A program made the position numbers and the translations under genes. The notes under the pieces are model-generated. The model saw nothing but the letters and a program-made list of their open reading frames with translations, was not told the DNA's origin and made no database searches. Shown here piece by piece: positions 16,251-23,661 of a stretch of DNA of 64,000 nucleotides (positions are counted from its first letter, which is position 1; each line of letters begins with the position of its first letter). This DNA is from a virus: IMG/VR virus record IMGVR_UViG_3300033153_015023, positions 16,026 to 80,025 of that record, one strand, 5' to 3'.

Positions 16251-16610
16251 ATGGTAATTAAATTAACAGAAGATTTAGAAAAACAAATATGCACATATGT
16301 AGGGCAGGGAAATACGTTTGAAAGAGCATGTAGATTGGTAGGTTTAAATGATAAAATATATAGGTTATGGAAAACACGAGGTGAAAAGGAAAAGAGTGGT
16401 AAATATTTTAAGTTACTACAAAATGCAAAAGTTGCTGAAGATAAATATAAAGCGTTTAATATTGCAACTATTCTAACTGCTGCAAAGGGTGGATCATGGC
16501 AGGCATCAGCATGGTTACTTGAACGTAATTATCCTGTAGAATTTGGTAAACAACAGCATACTTGTTCTAATAGTAGCACAAAAATGGCTAAAAATGCTGG
16601 TTTAGAATAA
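16251..16610 (+). CDS. HTH protein, terminase-small-subunit-like
   Basis: 119 aa. An HTH (GNTFERACRLVGLNDKIYRLWKTRGE) followed by a helix and SWQASAWLLERNYPVEFGK matches a common phage family often annotated as a helix-turn-helix or terminase small-subunit-like protein. It sits just ahead of a second, better-placed small terminase gene. It could be a DNA-binding accessory of packaging or a regulator. Confidence 0.65.
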   Translation: MVIKLTEDLEKQICTYVGQGNTFERACRLVGLNDKIYRLWKTRGEKEKSGKYFKLLQNAKVAEDKYKAFNIATILTAAKGGSWQASAWLLERNYPVEFGKQQHTCSNSSTKMAKNAGLE

Positions 16611-16618
16611 GATTTCTT

Positions 16619-16640
16619 TGTGTTTTTATGTTATTATGGA
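16619..16640 (+). promoter_or_regulatory. Promoter-like motif, copy 2
   Basis: The same TGTTTTTATGTTATTATG word as at 14925, located about 80 bases upstream of the terminase small subunit, the first gene of the packaging/head block. The upstream TTCCTTTAT box is only partly kept here. Confidence 0.45.
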
Positions 16641-16718
16641 TCATATTTGATTAAAAAACGTTTATTATTATATAGAATTTGATTGTTTTTTAGTCTTTGT
16701 TAGAGGAATAGGGATAAA

Positions 16719-17195
16719 ATGAAATTATCTGATAGGCAAAAAATAGCAGCTCGATTGATGGCAGCAGGGGTTTCTCAAGTAAGAATTGCTGAGCGGTTAG
16801 GAGTAGACCCTAATACTGTTCATCTTTGGAGAAAGAAAAAACCTTTTCGTAAAGAATGGGATTTCTGGAGAAGGAAGGGTGTAGAAGTTTTTGAAAAACG
16901 AATGGAACAATTACTTGGGCTTGGAGCAGACAGGGTAACGGATATTTTATTAGATGGTAAAGATAATGATGCACTAACAGCTTTTGATAAAGTTATGAGA
17001 GCTACTGGGAGGTATAAAGACAAGATAATTGTTGAGGAACCTAAGCCGGAGGAGGATCCGATTGAGCAAATCAGAGGCATTGTTAGAGATATCAACGATA
17101 CTCTCGGAATCCCAGATACAAAAGTGGGAGAAGAAGATAGCAAAACTGAAGAAGGCAGGCGACCCAGACAGCTTGATGAAAGCAACTCTAAGTGA
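16719..17195 (+). CDS. terS: Terminase small subunit
   Basis: 158 aa. The N-terminal HTH (MAAGVSQVRIAERLGVDPNTV) recognises DNA in small terminases, a helical central part follows, and the C-terminus is acidic and disordered. It directly precedes and overlaps the large subunit by about 134 bases. It selects phage DNA and loads the packaging motor. Confidence 0.78.
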   Translation: MKLSDRQKIAARLMAAGVSQVRIAERLGVDPNTVHLWRKKKPFRKEWDFWRRKGVEVFEKRMEQLLGLGADRVTDILLDGKDNDALTAFDKVMRATGRYKDKIIVEEPKPEEDPIEQIRGIVRDINDTLGIPDTKVGEEDSKTEEGRRPRQLDESNSK

Positions 17196-18864
17196 AGATA
17201 AATTTAACGAGTTAATAGATTTCCATATAGAGATAAAAAAAGTACATCAAGAAGAGAAAATATTAAAAAGATATGAAACAGATCCGGCTACTTTTATAAA
17301 TAACGAATGTTGGGTTTTCAACCCAGATAAAAGTCCATCTATTCTTAGATTTAAACTATATGATTATCAGAGAGAATTTGTTAAAAAACTATATAAAAAG
17401 TATTTGAACCAAGAAAATATATTGGATGAAAAAACAAGGCAGATGGGATTAAGCTGGTTATACATGGCTTTTTTCTTATGGGGATTACTATTTGATCCAG
17501 GTTTTTCTGGCTTTGTAATGTCATATAAAGAGAAGTTGGTTGATGATGGTGGTTCAGAATCTACAATAGATAGTTTACTTGGCAAACTTAGATTTATGAA
17601 TGATTATCTTGGTAGGGATAGTGAGAGTAAAATCATTAATGAAGATATAAGCAGACTGAGCCAGGAACTTCATTTTAAATATCTTAGAATTAACAATAAA
17701 ACAACTGGTGCATATTTAGTCGGCTCAAGTGCTAATCCTAATGCTGGTAGAGGAGGTAGTTATAGAATAGGTCTTTGGGATGAGACTGCATCTACTCCTA
17801 AATCAGAAATCATCTTTCCTGCGTTTCATCAAGCAGTGAGATGTCAGTGTTTAAATAGTACAGTTAGAGGTAAAGGGAATGTCTTTGCAAGACTTCGACA
17901 CACACCGGATTCCGACTATGAAGTTGTAACACTACACTGGGCTTTGCATCCGGAGAAAGCGGAAGGGATGACGTGGGAGAATGGGAAGCCGACTTCTCCC
18001 TGGTATGAAAAACAATGTCTTGATCTTTCCCCAACACAGGTAGCACAGGAAATTGATATTGATTATGAAGCATCTGTTGAAGGAAGAGTTTACGATAAGT
18101 TTAGTAGATTAGTACATGTAAGAACGCTAGACTTTAATCCAGATTGGAAGAGCAGTTCGATTATTGCTTGGGACTTAGGTGTATCTGATGAGACGTTTGG
18201 TAGTGTAATGCAGATGGATAATCAAGGTAGTATTGGCGTTATAGATGAGATAGTAGGAACAGATGAAGAGATTTCGTTTTATATAGGTTTGATTTGTGGA
18301 GTTGAACCTGCGGAGTTGAAGTTTATGTCTGCGGATAGAAAGAAGATGTATTTAGACTTTTTAACTCGATCTCGAAAGTTTGGATATAGAGATTTGATTC
18401 AAGTTGCAGGACCAGATGCTGTTCAGCGTAGTATAACTTCAAAGAGATCTGTTAGAGATCAGTTTTTGAGAGCCGGTTCGTTAGGAAGAGATTCACAGGG
18501 TAAAATTACTGATCGTCGGTATAGGAACTTAAGGATGATTCCTCTAACTGGCTATAAGATAATGGATCGGATTATTGCTGCAAAGAAGTTGATGAATCCT
18601 CAAAATAATCATTTAGTTATTTCAGATAGATGTGTTAATTTAATAGAACGATTGTTAAACTATAAGTGGACAAAAACAACTGAAGGGATGAATAAAGAGT
18701 CTCCAGAGCATGATTGGGCAAGTCACGGAAGTGACTCATTTGGATATGGAATTTTGTGGTATATGAAACATAGAAGTGTTTTGAGAAAACCATTACTAGG
18801 AGAAACAAGATCAAGGGGGCAAAGGCAGGGAATAATTTCAGTAATGAAGGTAGGTACAAAATAA
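17062..18864 (+). CDS. terL: Terminase large subunit (packaging ATPase-nuclease)
   Basis: About 600 aa. ATPase half: a deviant Walker A, DEKTRQMGLSW, and Walker B, RIGLWDETAS. Nuclease half: IIAWDLGVSDETF (first Asp), SADRKKMY, and the late DWASHGSDSFGYG. TTG at 17062 is chosen because GGAGGAGG lies 6 bases upstream inside terS; a TTG at 17029 or ATG near 17176 are alternatives. It cuts and pumps DNA through the portal encoded at 23662. Confidence 0.92.
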   Translation: MSKSEALLEISTILSESQIQKWEKKIAKLKKAGDPDSLMKATLSEDKFNELIDFHIEIKKVHQEEKILKRYETDPATFINNECWVFNPDKSPSILRFKLYDYQREFVKKLYKKYLNQENILDEKTRQMGLSWLYMAFFLWGLLFDPGFSGFVMSYKEKLVDDGGSESTIDSLLGKLRFMNDYLGRDSESKIINEDISRLSQELHFKYLRINNKTTGAYLVGSSANPNAGRGGSYRIGLWDETASTPKSEIIFPAFHQAVRCQCLNSTVRGKGNVFARLRHTPDSDYEVVTLHWALHPEKAEGMTWENGKPTSPWYEKQCLDLSPTQVAQEIDIDYEASVEGRVYDKFSRLVHVRTLDFNPDWKSSSIIAWDLGVSDETFGSVMQMDNQGSIGVIDEIVGTDEEISFYIGLICGVEPAELKFMSADRKKMYLDFLTRSRKFGYRDLIQVAGPDAVQRSITSKRSVRDQFLRAGSLGRDSQGKITDRRYRNLRMIPLTGYKIMDRIIAAKKLMNPQNNHLVISDRCVNLIERLLNYKWTKTTEGMNKESPEHDWASHGSDSFGYGILWYMKHRSVLRKPLLGETRSRGQRQGIISVMKVGTK

Positions 18865-18918
18865 ATGTAAAGAAATTTGGTTAAAGATATGTATTATAGA
18901 GTAGAGAGGTAATATAAA

Positions 18919-19077
18919 ATGGAAGCAAGACTTGAAGTTAGTTATGATGGATTCGATCCAAAACTTGATGAGAAGATTATAGAGATCATGAAAAAAATTG
19001 ATGCTGAATGGTATATATCGGGGTATGATCATAAAACAAAAAGACGAGATATTTGTTTTGATTTGGAGGTAAAATGA
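18919..19077 (+). CDS. Small hypothetical protein, 52 aa
   Basis: SD AGAGAGG. Composition suggests a small alpha/beta fold (ARLEVSYDGFDPKLDEKIIEI). Its stop overlaps the next start (ATGA). Confidence 0.55.
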   Translation: MEARLEVSYDGFDPKLDEKIIEIMKKIDAEWYISGYDHKTKRRDICFDLEVK

Positions 19078-19391
19078 AAAGACCGGAGAAGGTGAAGTTG
19101 GGATGGAAGGAATTAGAGATTACATACAAACCGCATGTGATTTCAGAAGACGGAAAGGATTGTTTTGGTTTGGCTCAATATCATAAGGGAGTGATCTTTA
19201 TTTCTGAAGATCACTATACTGAGGCAAATCTAAAGATCAGGGGTTTGCTTCATGAGCTGCTGCATATGATCGACTTTCACTATGCAACCGAGCTTTCGGA
19301 AGCACAGGTATCTATGCTTGCAATTGGATTGGGAGATCTCTCTGCACAGAATCCAGGATTGATGAAATACATATTTGAGGATATGAAATGA
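19074..19391 (+). CDS. Putative zinc metallopeptidase (HELLH)
   Basis: 105 aa. LLHELLHMIDFHY is an HExxH zinc-peptidase motif on a helix, preceded by a strand (GVIFISEDHY) as in small ImmA/SprT-like phage proteins. No HTH domain is present. Substrate unknown. It lies ATGA-coupled between terL and the sugar genes. Confidence 0.65.
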   Translation: MKRPEKVKLGWKELEITYKPHVISEDGKDCFGLAQYHKGVIFISEDHYTEANLKIRGLLHELLHMIDFHYATELSEAQVSMLAIGLGDLSAQNPGLMKYIFEDMK

Positions 19392-20338
19392 TTGACGTTG
19401 CTCTTGTAGGTTGCGGACGAATATCTAAAAGGCATGTTGAGGCAATTTCAGCTACACGCGGCATTCGTATCAATATGGTATGTGATATTGATAAAGTGAG
19501 AGCACATGCACTTGCAGGTCCACTTGGTGTTTCATATTCAACAGATATGCAAATGATTCACGAAGCAGATGTAATTGTAGTTGCAACTCCCTCAGGTCAT
19601 CATCCGAAGCACGTAATCAGTATAGCAGAGAATTGTAGCGTGAAGTACATTCTCTGTGAGAAACCTCTTTCGCTTACCGTTAGGGAAGCTATTGAGATGT
19701 ATAATTTTACAGAGAAGAAGGGTAAGTGTCTGTTGCCTATTTATCAGAATCGATATAATCCAATCATTCAGTACATGAAGCAATTTCTGACTAATAGAAG
19801 GTTAGGAACGATTTATCAAGTAATTGTAAATGTGTTATGGAATAGGGATGATGAGTATTATAAAATTGGTTGGCATGGGACAAGAGATCTTGATGGAGGC
19901 GTTCTATATACACAAGCAAGTCATTATGTGGATATGTTACTCTACCTCTTCGGACCAATTTCAGAAGCGAAAGGATTCGGAACTCATCGGAGAGGTTGGG
20001 AAGTTGATGATTCGGTTTCTGCGACAATCCGGTTTGGAGAGGGTGCCGTTGCGAGTCTAAATGCTACCGTTAGCGTATACGAAAAGAACTTTCTTACTGA
20101 GATGACAATAATTGGTGAGGAAGGTACTGTTCGACTTTCTGGAACAAATTTGAATGAGGTTGATTTTTGGAACGTTGAAGGAATGAAGAAACCTGATATC
20201 GATTTCAAGCAGGATCACATTTATGGTAAAGGACACGATGCTGTGTATAAGTATATTGTCGATGAGAATTGGAAAATGTTTCCGGCAAAACAGGAAGTGA
20301 TAGATGGAATTTCATTAATGGAGAAATTATCTTTTTAG
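19388..20338 (+). CDS. Gfo/Idh/MocA-family sugar dehydrogenase (WlbA/WbpB-like)
   Basis: 316 aa. The N-terminal Rossmann fold ([15 protein letters not shown]), CEKPLS and [13 protein letters not shown] are hallmarks of the family. With the WlbB-like acetyltransferase right behind it, the best fit is oxidation of UDP-N-acetylglucosaminuronate at C3, the first step toward 2,3-diamino uronic acids. The aminotransferase expected between the two steps is not in the window. Confidence 0.82.
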   Translation: MIDVALVGCGRISKRHVEAISATRGIRINMVCDIDKVRAHALAGPLGVSYSTDMQMIHEADVIVVATPSGHHPKHVISIAENCSVKYILCEKPLSLTVREAIEMYNFTEKKGKCLLPIYQNRYNPIIQYMKQFLTNRRLGTIYQVIVNVLWNRDDEYYKIGWHGTRDLDGGVLYTQASHYVDMLLYLFGPISEAKGFGTHRRGWEVDDSVSATIRFGEGAVASLNATVSVYEKNFLTEMTIIGEEGTVRLSGTNLNEVDFWNVEGMKKPDIDFKQDHIYGKGHDAVYKYIVDENWKMFPAKQEVIDGISLMEKLSF

Positions 20339-20346
20339 GAGGTTGC

Positions 20347-20880
20347 ATGCAGGGTTATTTTATTCATGAAAGTAGTTATATCGACAGCAACGTTGATATT
20401 GGAGATGGTACAAAGATATGGCATTTCTCTCATATTTTAGAGGGAGTGCGAATTGGAAAAAATTGTACTATAGGGCAGAATGTAATGATTGGTCCAGACG
20501 TTGAAATAGGAGATGGATGTAAGATCCAGAACAATGTTTCTATTTATAAAGGAGTTACTTTAGAGGACGGTGTCTTTTGTGGACCATCATGCGTATTTAC
20601 AAATGTTATCAATCCACGGGCTTTCATTGATAGGAGGAGAGAGCTTAAACCGACTCTCGTTAAGACGGGAGCAACTCTCGGAGCTAATTGTACAATTATT
20701 TGCGGCGTTACAATTGGTGAGTATGTAATGGTAGCTGCCGGAGCTGTTGTAACAAAAGACGTTCCTGATTATGCATTGGTTATAGGAGTTCCTGCTCGAA
20801 ATATAGGTTGGGTATCGAAAGAAGGAATAAGAGTAAAGAAAACACCATGTAAACAGGTATTATATAATAGAAGGAGGTAG
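20347..20880 (+). CDS. Left-handed beta-helix N-acetyltransferase (WlbB/WbpD-like)
   Basis: 177 aa from the ATG at 20347, with AGGAGG just upstream. Hexapeptide repeats run from about residue 14 to 140 ([43 protein letters not shown]) and end with [12 protein letters not shown], as in UDP-2-acetamido-3-amino-glucuronate acetyltransferases. The substrate would come from the upstream dehydrogenase route. Use of the sugar by the glycosyltransferases at 34-40 kb is inference. Confidence 0.82.
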   Translation: MQGYFIHESSYIDSNVDIGDGTKIWHFSHILEGVRIGKNCTIGQNVMIGPDVEIGDGCKIQNNVSIYKGVTLEDGVFCGPSCVFTNVINPRAFIDRRRELKPTLVKTGATLGANCTIICGVTIGEYVMVAAGAVVTKDVPDYALVIGVPARNIGWVSKEGIRVKKTPCKQVLYNRRR

Positions 20881-20886
20881 AGAGGT

Positions 20887-21015
20887 TTGAATAGGGATCT
20901 TAAAAAGGTTAGAGAAATTGGAATAATTAGATGGTTGCTGATTTCTCTAACCGAAGGAGAAGCCAATGAAGTAGTGAAAGCTCGCGAGAGTATAAATCAA
21001 GAACTTGTTTTATAG
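20887..21015 (+). CDS. Small hypothetical protein, 42 aa (TTG start)
   Basis: AAGGAGG 8 bases upstream of TTG at 20887 supports translation. The product is a single basic-then-acidic helical peptide (VREIGIIRWLLISLTEGE). No family recognised. It is the last gene before the non-coding tract. Confidence 0.45.
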   Translation: MNRDLKKVREIGIIRWLLISLTEGEANEVVKARESINQELVL

Positions 21016-21074
21016 ATTAAAGTATTTCGTTGCGGAAAATCGAAAGCAATTTGTAGTGAGATTGTGAGTAGGGT

Positions 21075-21192
21075 AGCAAGGTGGTGGAATTGGTAGACAC
21101 TAAAAAGCGCAAGATGTAGCGACCTTGCGGTGTCCGATTAAGTTACGGTTCGATAAGAAAACGTCTTGCAGGTTCGACTCCTGCCTTTGCTA
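21075..21192 (+). tRNA. tRNA-Leu-like element with abnormal anticodon region (118 nt)
   Basis: Acceptor strands 21075-21081 and 21185-21191 pair over 7 bp with one G-T wobble. The D arm GTGGAATTGGTAGACAC (21084-21100) is that of leucine tRNAs. The T arm GCAGG-TTCGACT-CCTGC (21168-21184) is perfect. The region between the arms is 67 nt, about twice a class II tRNA's. Its best hairpin (CGCAAG/CTTGCG, 21108-21129) has a 10-nt loop, and a 7-bp AAGATGT/ACGTCTT pairing is an alternative. No anticodon can be assigned and no CCA is encoded. Confidence 0.5.
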
Positions 21193-21420
21193 TAGCTTCT
21201 TCTTACAATATAGAGGAAGCAGTTCTCCCGACATCAATTGTTTGAGGAATTTGGAGCTGTGAAAGGTATTGGCAGTACCTGGGTAAAGCTTATTCAGCTG
21301 CCACTGAGTAAGTGAGGATCTAATAAAGTGGTCACCTCTACTAGAATTGGAAACTGGAAGAGGAGCTGTTATTGAAGGCAGCGGTTGCCTGTGGTGGTAA
21401 GCAGGCTCACAGTTTTTATT
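21193..21420 (+). promoter_or_regulatory. Structured non-coding RNA/leader with attenuator-like end
   Basis: No convincing gene on either strand. Hairpins follow one another: GCTTCTTC/GAGGAAGC (21195-21220, 8 bp); AGCTG/CAGCT (21255-21299) enclosing GGTA/TACC; CACT/AGTG (21302-21314); CCTCT/AGAGG (21335-21363). The end has three mutually exclusive hairpins: GGCA/TGCC (21377-21389), GCCTG/CAGGC (21387-21406) and CTGTG/CACAG (21389-21412). The last is followed by TTTTTA. This resembles an attenuator ahead of the gene at 21435. The region 21016-21074 shows nothing. Confidence 0.4.
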
Positions 21421-21434
21421 TAGAGGAGAATAAA

Positions 21435-21578
21435 ATGCTTTGCAAATGGTCTCACGGACGCGATGTATATGAGTTTGATGCAAATACGAAAGCAGAAGAA
21501 ATACAGAAGATAAGAGGGCTTGCAAAGGCTCAAGGTTGGAAGTTTAAAGATATGAAGAAGGAAAATAGCAATGAATAA
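21435..21578 (+). CDS. Small hypothetical protein, 47 aa
   Basis: AGAGGAG upstream supports the ATG at 21435; the frame runs further upstream only through the structured non-coding tract. The product is charged, ending AKAQGWKFKDMKKENSNE. The next gene overlaps its end. Confidence 0.5.
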   Translation: MLCKWSHGRDVYEFDANTKAEEIQKIRGLAKAQGWKFKDMKKENSNE

Positions 21579-21831
21579 AGGATTAAGAACATATGGGGCC
21601 ATTGTTATCCTCGACGATCGAATAACAGAGCTGGAAACTGAAATGAAACAGGTACTAAAAGAATTTGATGAGGTCGAGAAACAACGCGATGAGTTGCTTG
21701 AGATATGCAGAACAGCGGAAAAGACAGCAATAGAAATACACTCTGGCAGAAGGCATGAAGGCTCTATGCCTTGTGGAATATTGGCAAGAAAACTAGAAGA
21801 CATTATAGGGAAAATAGAGCTTGTTATATAA
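21571..21831 (+). CDS. Coiled-coil hypothetical protein, 86 aa
   Basis: Residues 14-50 form a clear heptad coiled coil (DRITELETEMKQVLKEFDE). No catalytic motif. Overlaps both neighbours by a few bases. Confidence 0.55.
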   Translation: MNKGLRTYGAIVILDDRITELETEMKQVLKEFDEVEKQRDELLEICRTAEKTAIEIHSGRRHEGSMPCGILARKLEDIIGKIELVI

Positions 21832-22055
21832 TGTGTAACCACGGTAGGACTATAAATTGTCCAAAATGTAAAGACTACTATGCTTGCTTAGCAGAAGAGA
21901 CGCCAATTGATTGGGATAAGTTTCCACCTGAATTCTGGATTGCTGCACATAGAAGAGTTTTGAGAAGATTAATGCGAAAGCATCCTGGATTCTTTCTTAA
22001 AAGATTTGGTATAATAAGATCGGTTGGAAAGTATGTGCGTGTAGGGAAACCATAA
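21831..22055 (+). CDS. Small zinc-knuckle protein, 74 aa
   Basis: CNHGRTINCPKCKDYYAC at the N-terminus gives four closely spaced cysteines and a histidine, a small zinc finger. A basic helical C-terminus follows (HRRVLRRLMRKHPG). Probably binds nucleic acid or protein. The ATG at 21831 overlaps the previous stop. Confidence 0.55.
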   Translation: MCNHGRTINCPKCKDYYACLAEETPIDWDKFPPEFWIAAHRRVLRRLMRKHPGFFLKRFGIIRSVGKYVRVGKP

Positions 22056-22381
22056 TGATACTAGAAGACGCATTAAAATTATTCCAGATTAATATTTCTC
22101 AAAGAATGGGGGGTGTAAGAAGCTTTGGAGAAGCAACTACTCGACTAGAGAATCTAAAGAAATCCGCTCGGAAAGAATATCGTAGGAAGGCAAAAGAGCT
22201 TCATCCAGATATAAATGGTTCACATGAAAAGATGGTTGAGTTGAATACTGCAATGCAGTTAATTGGCATGATGCATGTAGAACCTCCTCGACCACAACCT
22301 GTAGTGATAGTTTATAGACAATCATATCCTAGTTATTCTGAGGGAACCTCGACTACTGGAACGTGTACTTTTTCATGGTAA
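22055..22381 (+). CDS. J-domain (DnaJ-like) protein
   Basis: 108 aa. ARKEYRRKAKELHPDINGS with HPD at 50-52, followed by a helix containing LNTAMQLI, is the core of a J domain, which stimulates Hsp70 (DnaK). There are no Gly/Phe or zinc domains; the tail is Pro/Ser-rich. Next to head genes it could recruit host chaperones for capsid assembly or replication, which is inference. Confidence 0.78.
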   Translation: MILEDALKLFQINISQRMGGVRSFGEATTRLENLKKSARKEYRRKAKELHPDINGSHEKMVELNTAMQLIGMMHVEPPRPQPVVIVYRQSYPSYSEGTSTTGTCTFSW

Positions 22382-22392
22382 GGAGATAAAGA

Positions 22393-22668
22393 ATGGGATT
22401 TTTAGCAGAAGATACAAAACATGAAGGAGCAGATATTGTTACTAAAGCAACTCAAGCTTTAGCTAAAGAAACAAAAGCCAGACGTATCTTTCTTTGCTAT
22501 TCTATCCTTAATCCAGATGCGGTACATGATGATGATGAAGTGGTTTTCTTTTCCGAATTAGTAGATGTTAATCGAAAATCTCACCCTGTAGAGGAGCTGG
22601 CTATTTTGCGGAAATATATTGCTGAATATATTTGTCAACCACCTAATTTTGAAGACGCTAAAAAATAA
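22393..22668 (+). CDS. Hypothetical protein, 91 aa
   Basis: SD AAGGAG. An N-terminal helix (EGADIVTKATQALAKETKA) precedes a strand (RIFLCYSIL) and an acidic part. No family recognised. Confidence 0.5.
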   Translation: MGFLAEDTKHEGADIVTKATQALAKETKARRIFLCYSILNPDAVHDDDEVVFFSELVDVNRKSHPVEELAILRKYIAEYICQPPNFEDAKK

Positions 22669-22682
22669 AAGGAGAATAAAAT

Positions 22683-22952
22683 ATGAAGTACAGAAAAAAA
22701 CCAATGGTAGTTGAGGCGATGCAGTTTTGGAATGGTGATGGGAAAAATACTATTAAGGAATGTGAAGAGTTTGTTAAGAATTCGGCGTATTATTTCTCTG
22801 ATGTCGATGGATGTTTGCATATTTTTACTCTTAAAGGTGAAATGATATCTAATAACGGTGATTGGATTATCAAAGGGATTCAAGGCGAATTTTATGCATG
22901 TAAACCAGACATATTCGAACAGACATATGAAAGGGTAACGGAGGAAGAATAA
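22683..22952 (+). CDS. Conserved phage protein (GDWIIKG-type), 89 aa
   Basis: Starts MKYRKKPMVVEAMQF and contains GDWIIKGIQGEFYACKPDIF with a final FEQTYE. This is a very widespread small phage protein of unknown role. SD AAAGGAG. Confidence 0.75.
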   Translation: MKYRKKPMVVEAMQFWNGDGKNTIKECEEFVKNSAYYFSDVDGCLHIFTLKGEMISNNGDWIIKGIQGEFYACKPDIFEQTYERVTEEE

Positions 22953-23191
22953 TGGCAATAGGAAAGTTTTCTAATGATCGTAGACCACAAAAGAAATCGG
23001 GAGCTGTTAAAACTCGAGGTAGTGTTGATGAATCTCGAAATGACGATATTCTGAGAAACAGAGATTTTTCAATGGAGGAAACAACTATTGGTAAGAGTGG
23101 AGTACTCAAACCAATCAGACCTGGTTATAGCAAGTCCGGTGTAAAATCTGTTGGTGGCTATGAAGAAGGTGAAGTAAGAAAAAAAGCGTAG
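22952..23191 (+). CDS. Hypothetical protein, 79 aa
   Basis: Starts at the stop of the previous gene with GGAGGAAG upstream. Low-complexity, basic and Ser/Gly-rich, probably disordered. No family recognised. Confidence 0.5.
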   Translation: MAIGKFSNDRRPQKKSGAVKTRGSVDESRNDDILRNRDFSMEETTIGKSGVLKPIRPGYSKSGVKSVGGYEEGEVRKKA

Positions 23192-23201
23192 GAGGAATAT
23201 T

Positions 23202-23408
23202 ATGGCTGAAGTTATGTCTGCAGAGAGTCGACGCTGGCAAGCAGAGAGCGATGCGCGTACTTTAATCGATGCGGAAACAATTAATTTAGACGCTGGTCGA
23301 AAGAGAAGAGCATTAACAGAAGCAAAGAAGATTGCTCTGTTAAAAAAGAAAGAAATGAAAGCAGCAGAAAAGGTTGCTAACAAGAAAACCAAGAAAAAGG
23401 GTAAATAA
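23202..23408 (+). CDS. Small Ala/Lys-rich helical protein, 68 aa
   Basis: SD TAGGAGG. Almost entirely helical with a poly-basic end (KKKEMKAAEKVANKKTKKK). May bind DNA or a partner. No family recognised. Confidence 0.5.
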   Translation: MAEVMSAESRRWQAESDARTLIDAETINLDAGRKRRALTEAKKIALLKKKEMKAAEKVANKKTKKKGK

Positions 23409-23409
23409 A

Positions 23410-23628
23410 ATGACTATAGAAGAATGGGAAAAAAGAATGGATACGGCTACGGATGAAGCCGAAATAAAAAGCTTGTTCAGAAATAAACCGAAGGGAGCAA
23501 AGACTATTAGAACAGGTGCTCCGATGGTAGGTGCTGGAGATATGGGCAATGGAGTTGGAGTTCTATTACCTGGAGATGCCCGGGGAGATTTACCGCTTCT
23601 CAATAGATTGACAAGAAGCAAGAAATAG
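23410..23628 (+). CDS. Hypothetical protein, 72 aa
   Basis: The ATG at 23410 follows the previous stop by one base. An acidic helix (TIEEWEKRMDTATDEAE) leads into a Gly-rich segment. No family recognised. It lies immediately before the portal gene. Confidence 0.5.
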   Translation: MTIEEWEKRMDTATDEAEIKSLFRNKPKGAKTIRTGAPMVGAGDMGNGVGVLLPGDARGDLPLLNRLTRSKK

Positions 23629-23661
23629 TAAGAGATTCCTTACAAAACAAGGAGTCATTAA

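Noticed and set aside
16820-17185. A 121-aa leftward Ser/Leu-rich ORF
   Set aside because: Shadow of the overlapping terminase small and large subunit genes.
21075-21192. tRNA-like element as a phage attachment site
   Set aside because: No integrase, excisionase or repressor gene is found anywhere in the window, and no core repeat was seen.
21190-21525. A 111-aa leftward ORF
   Set aside because: It lies opposite the tRNA-like element, the structured tract and a well-started rightward gene, and its protein has no recognisable pattern.
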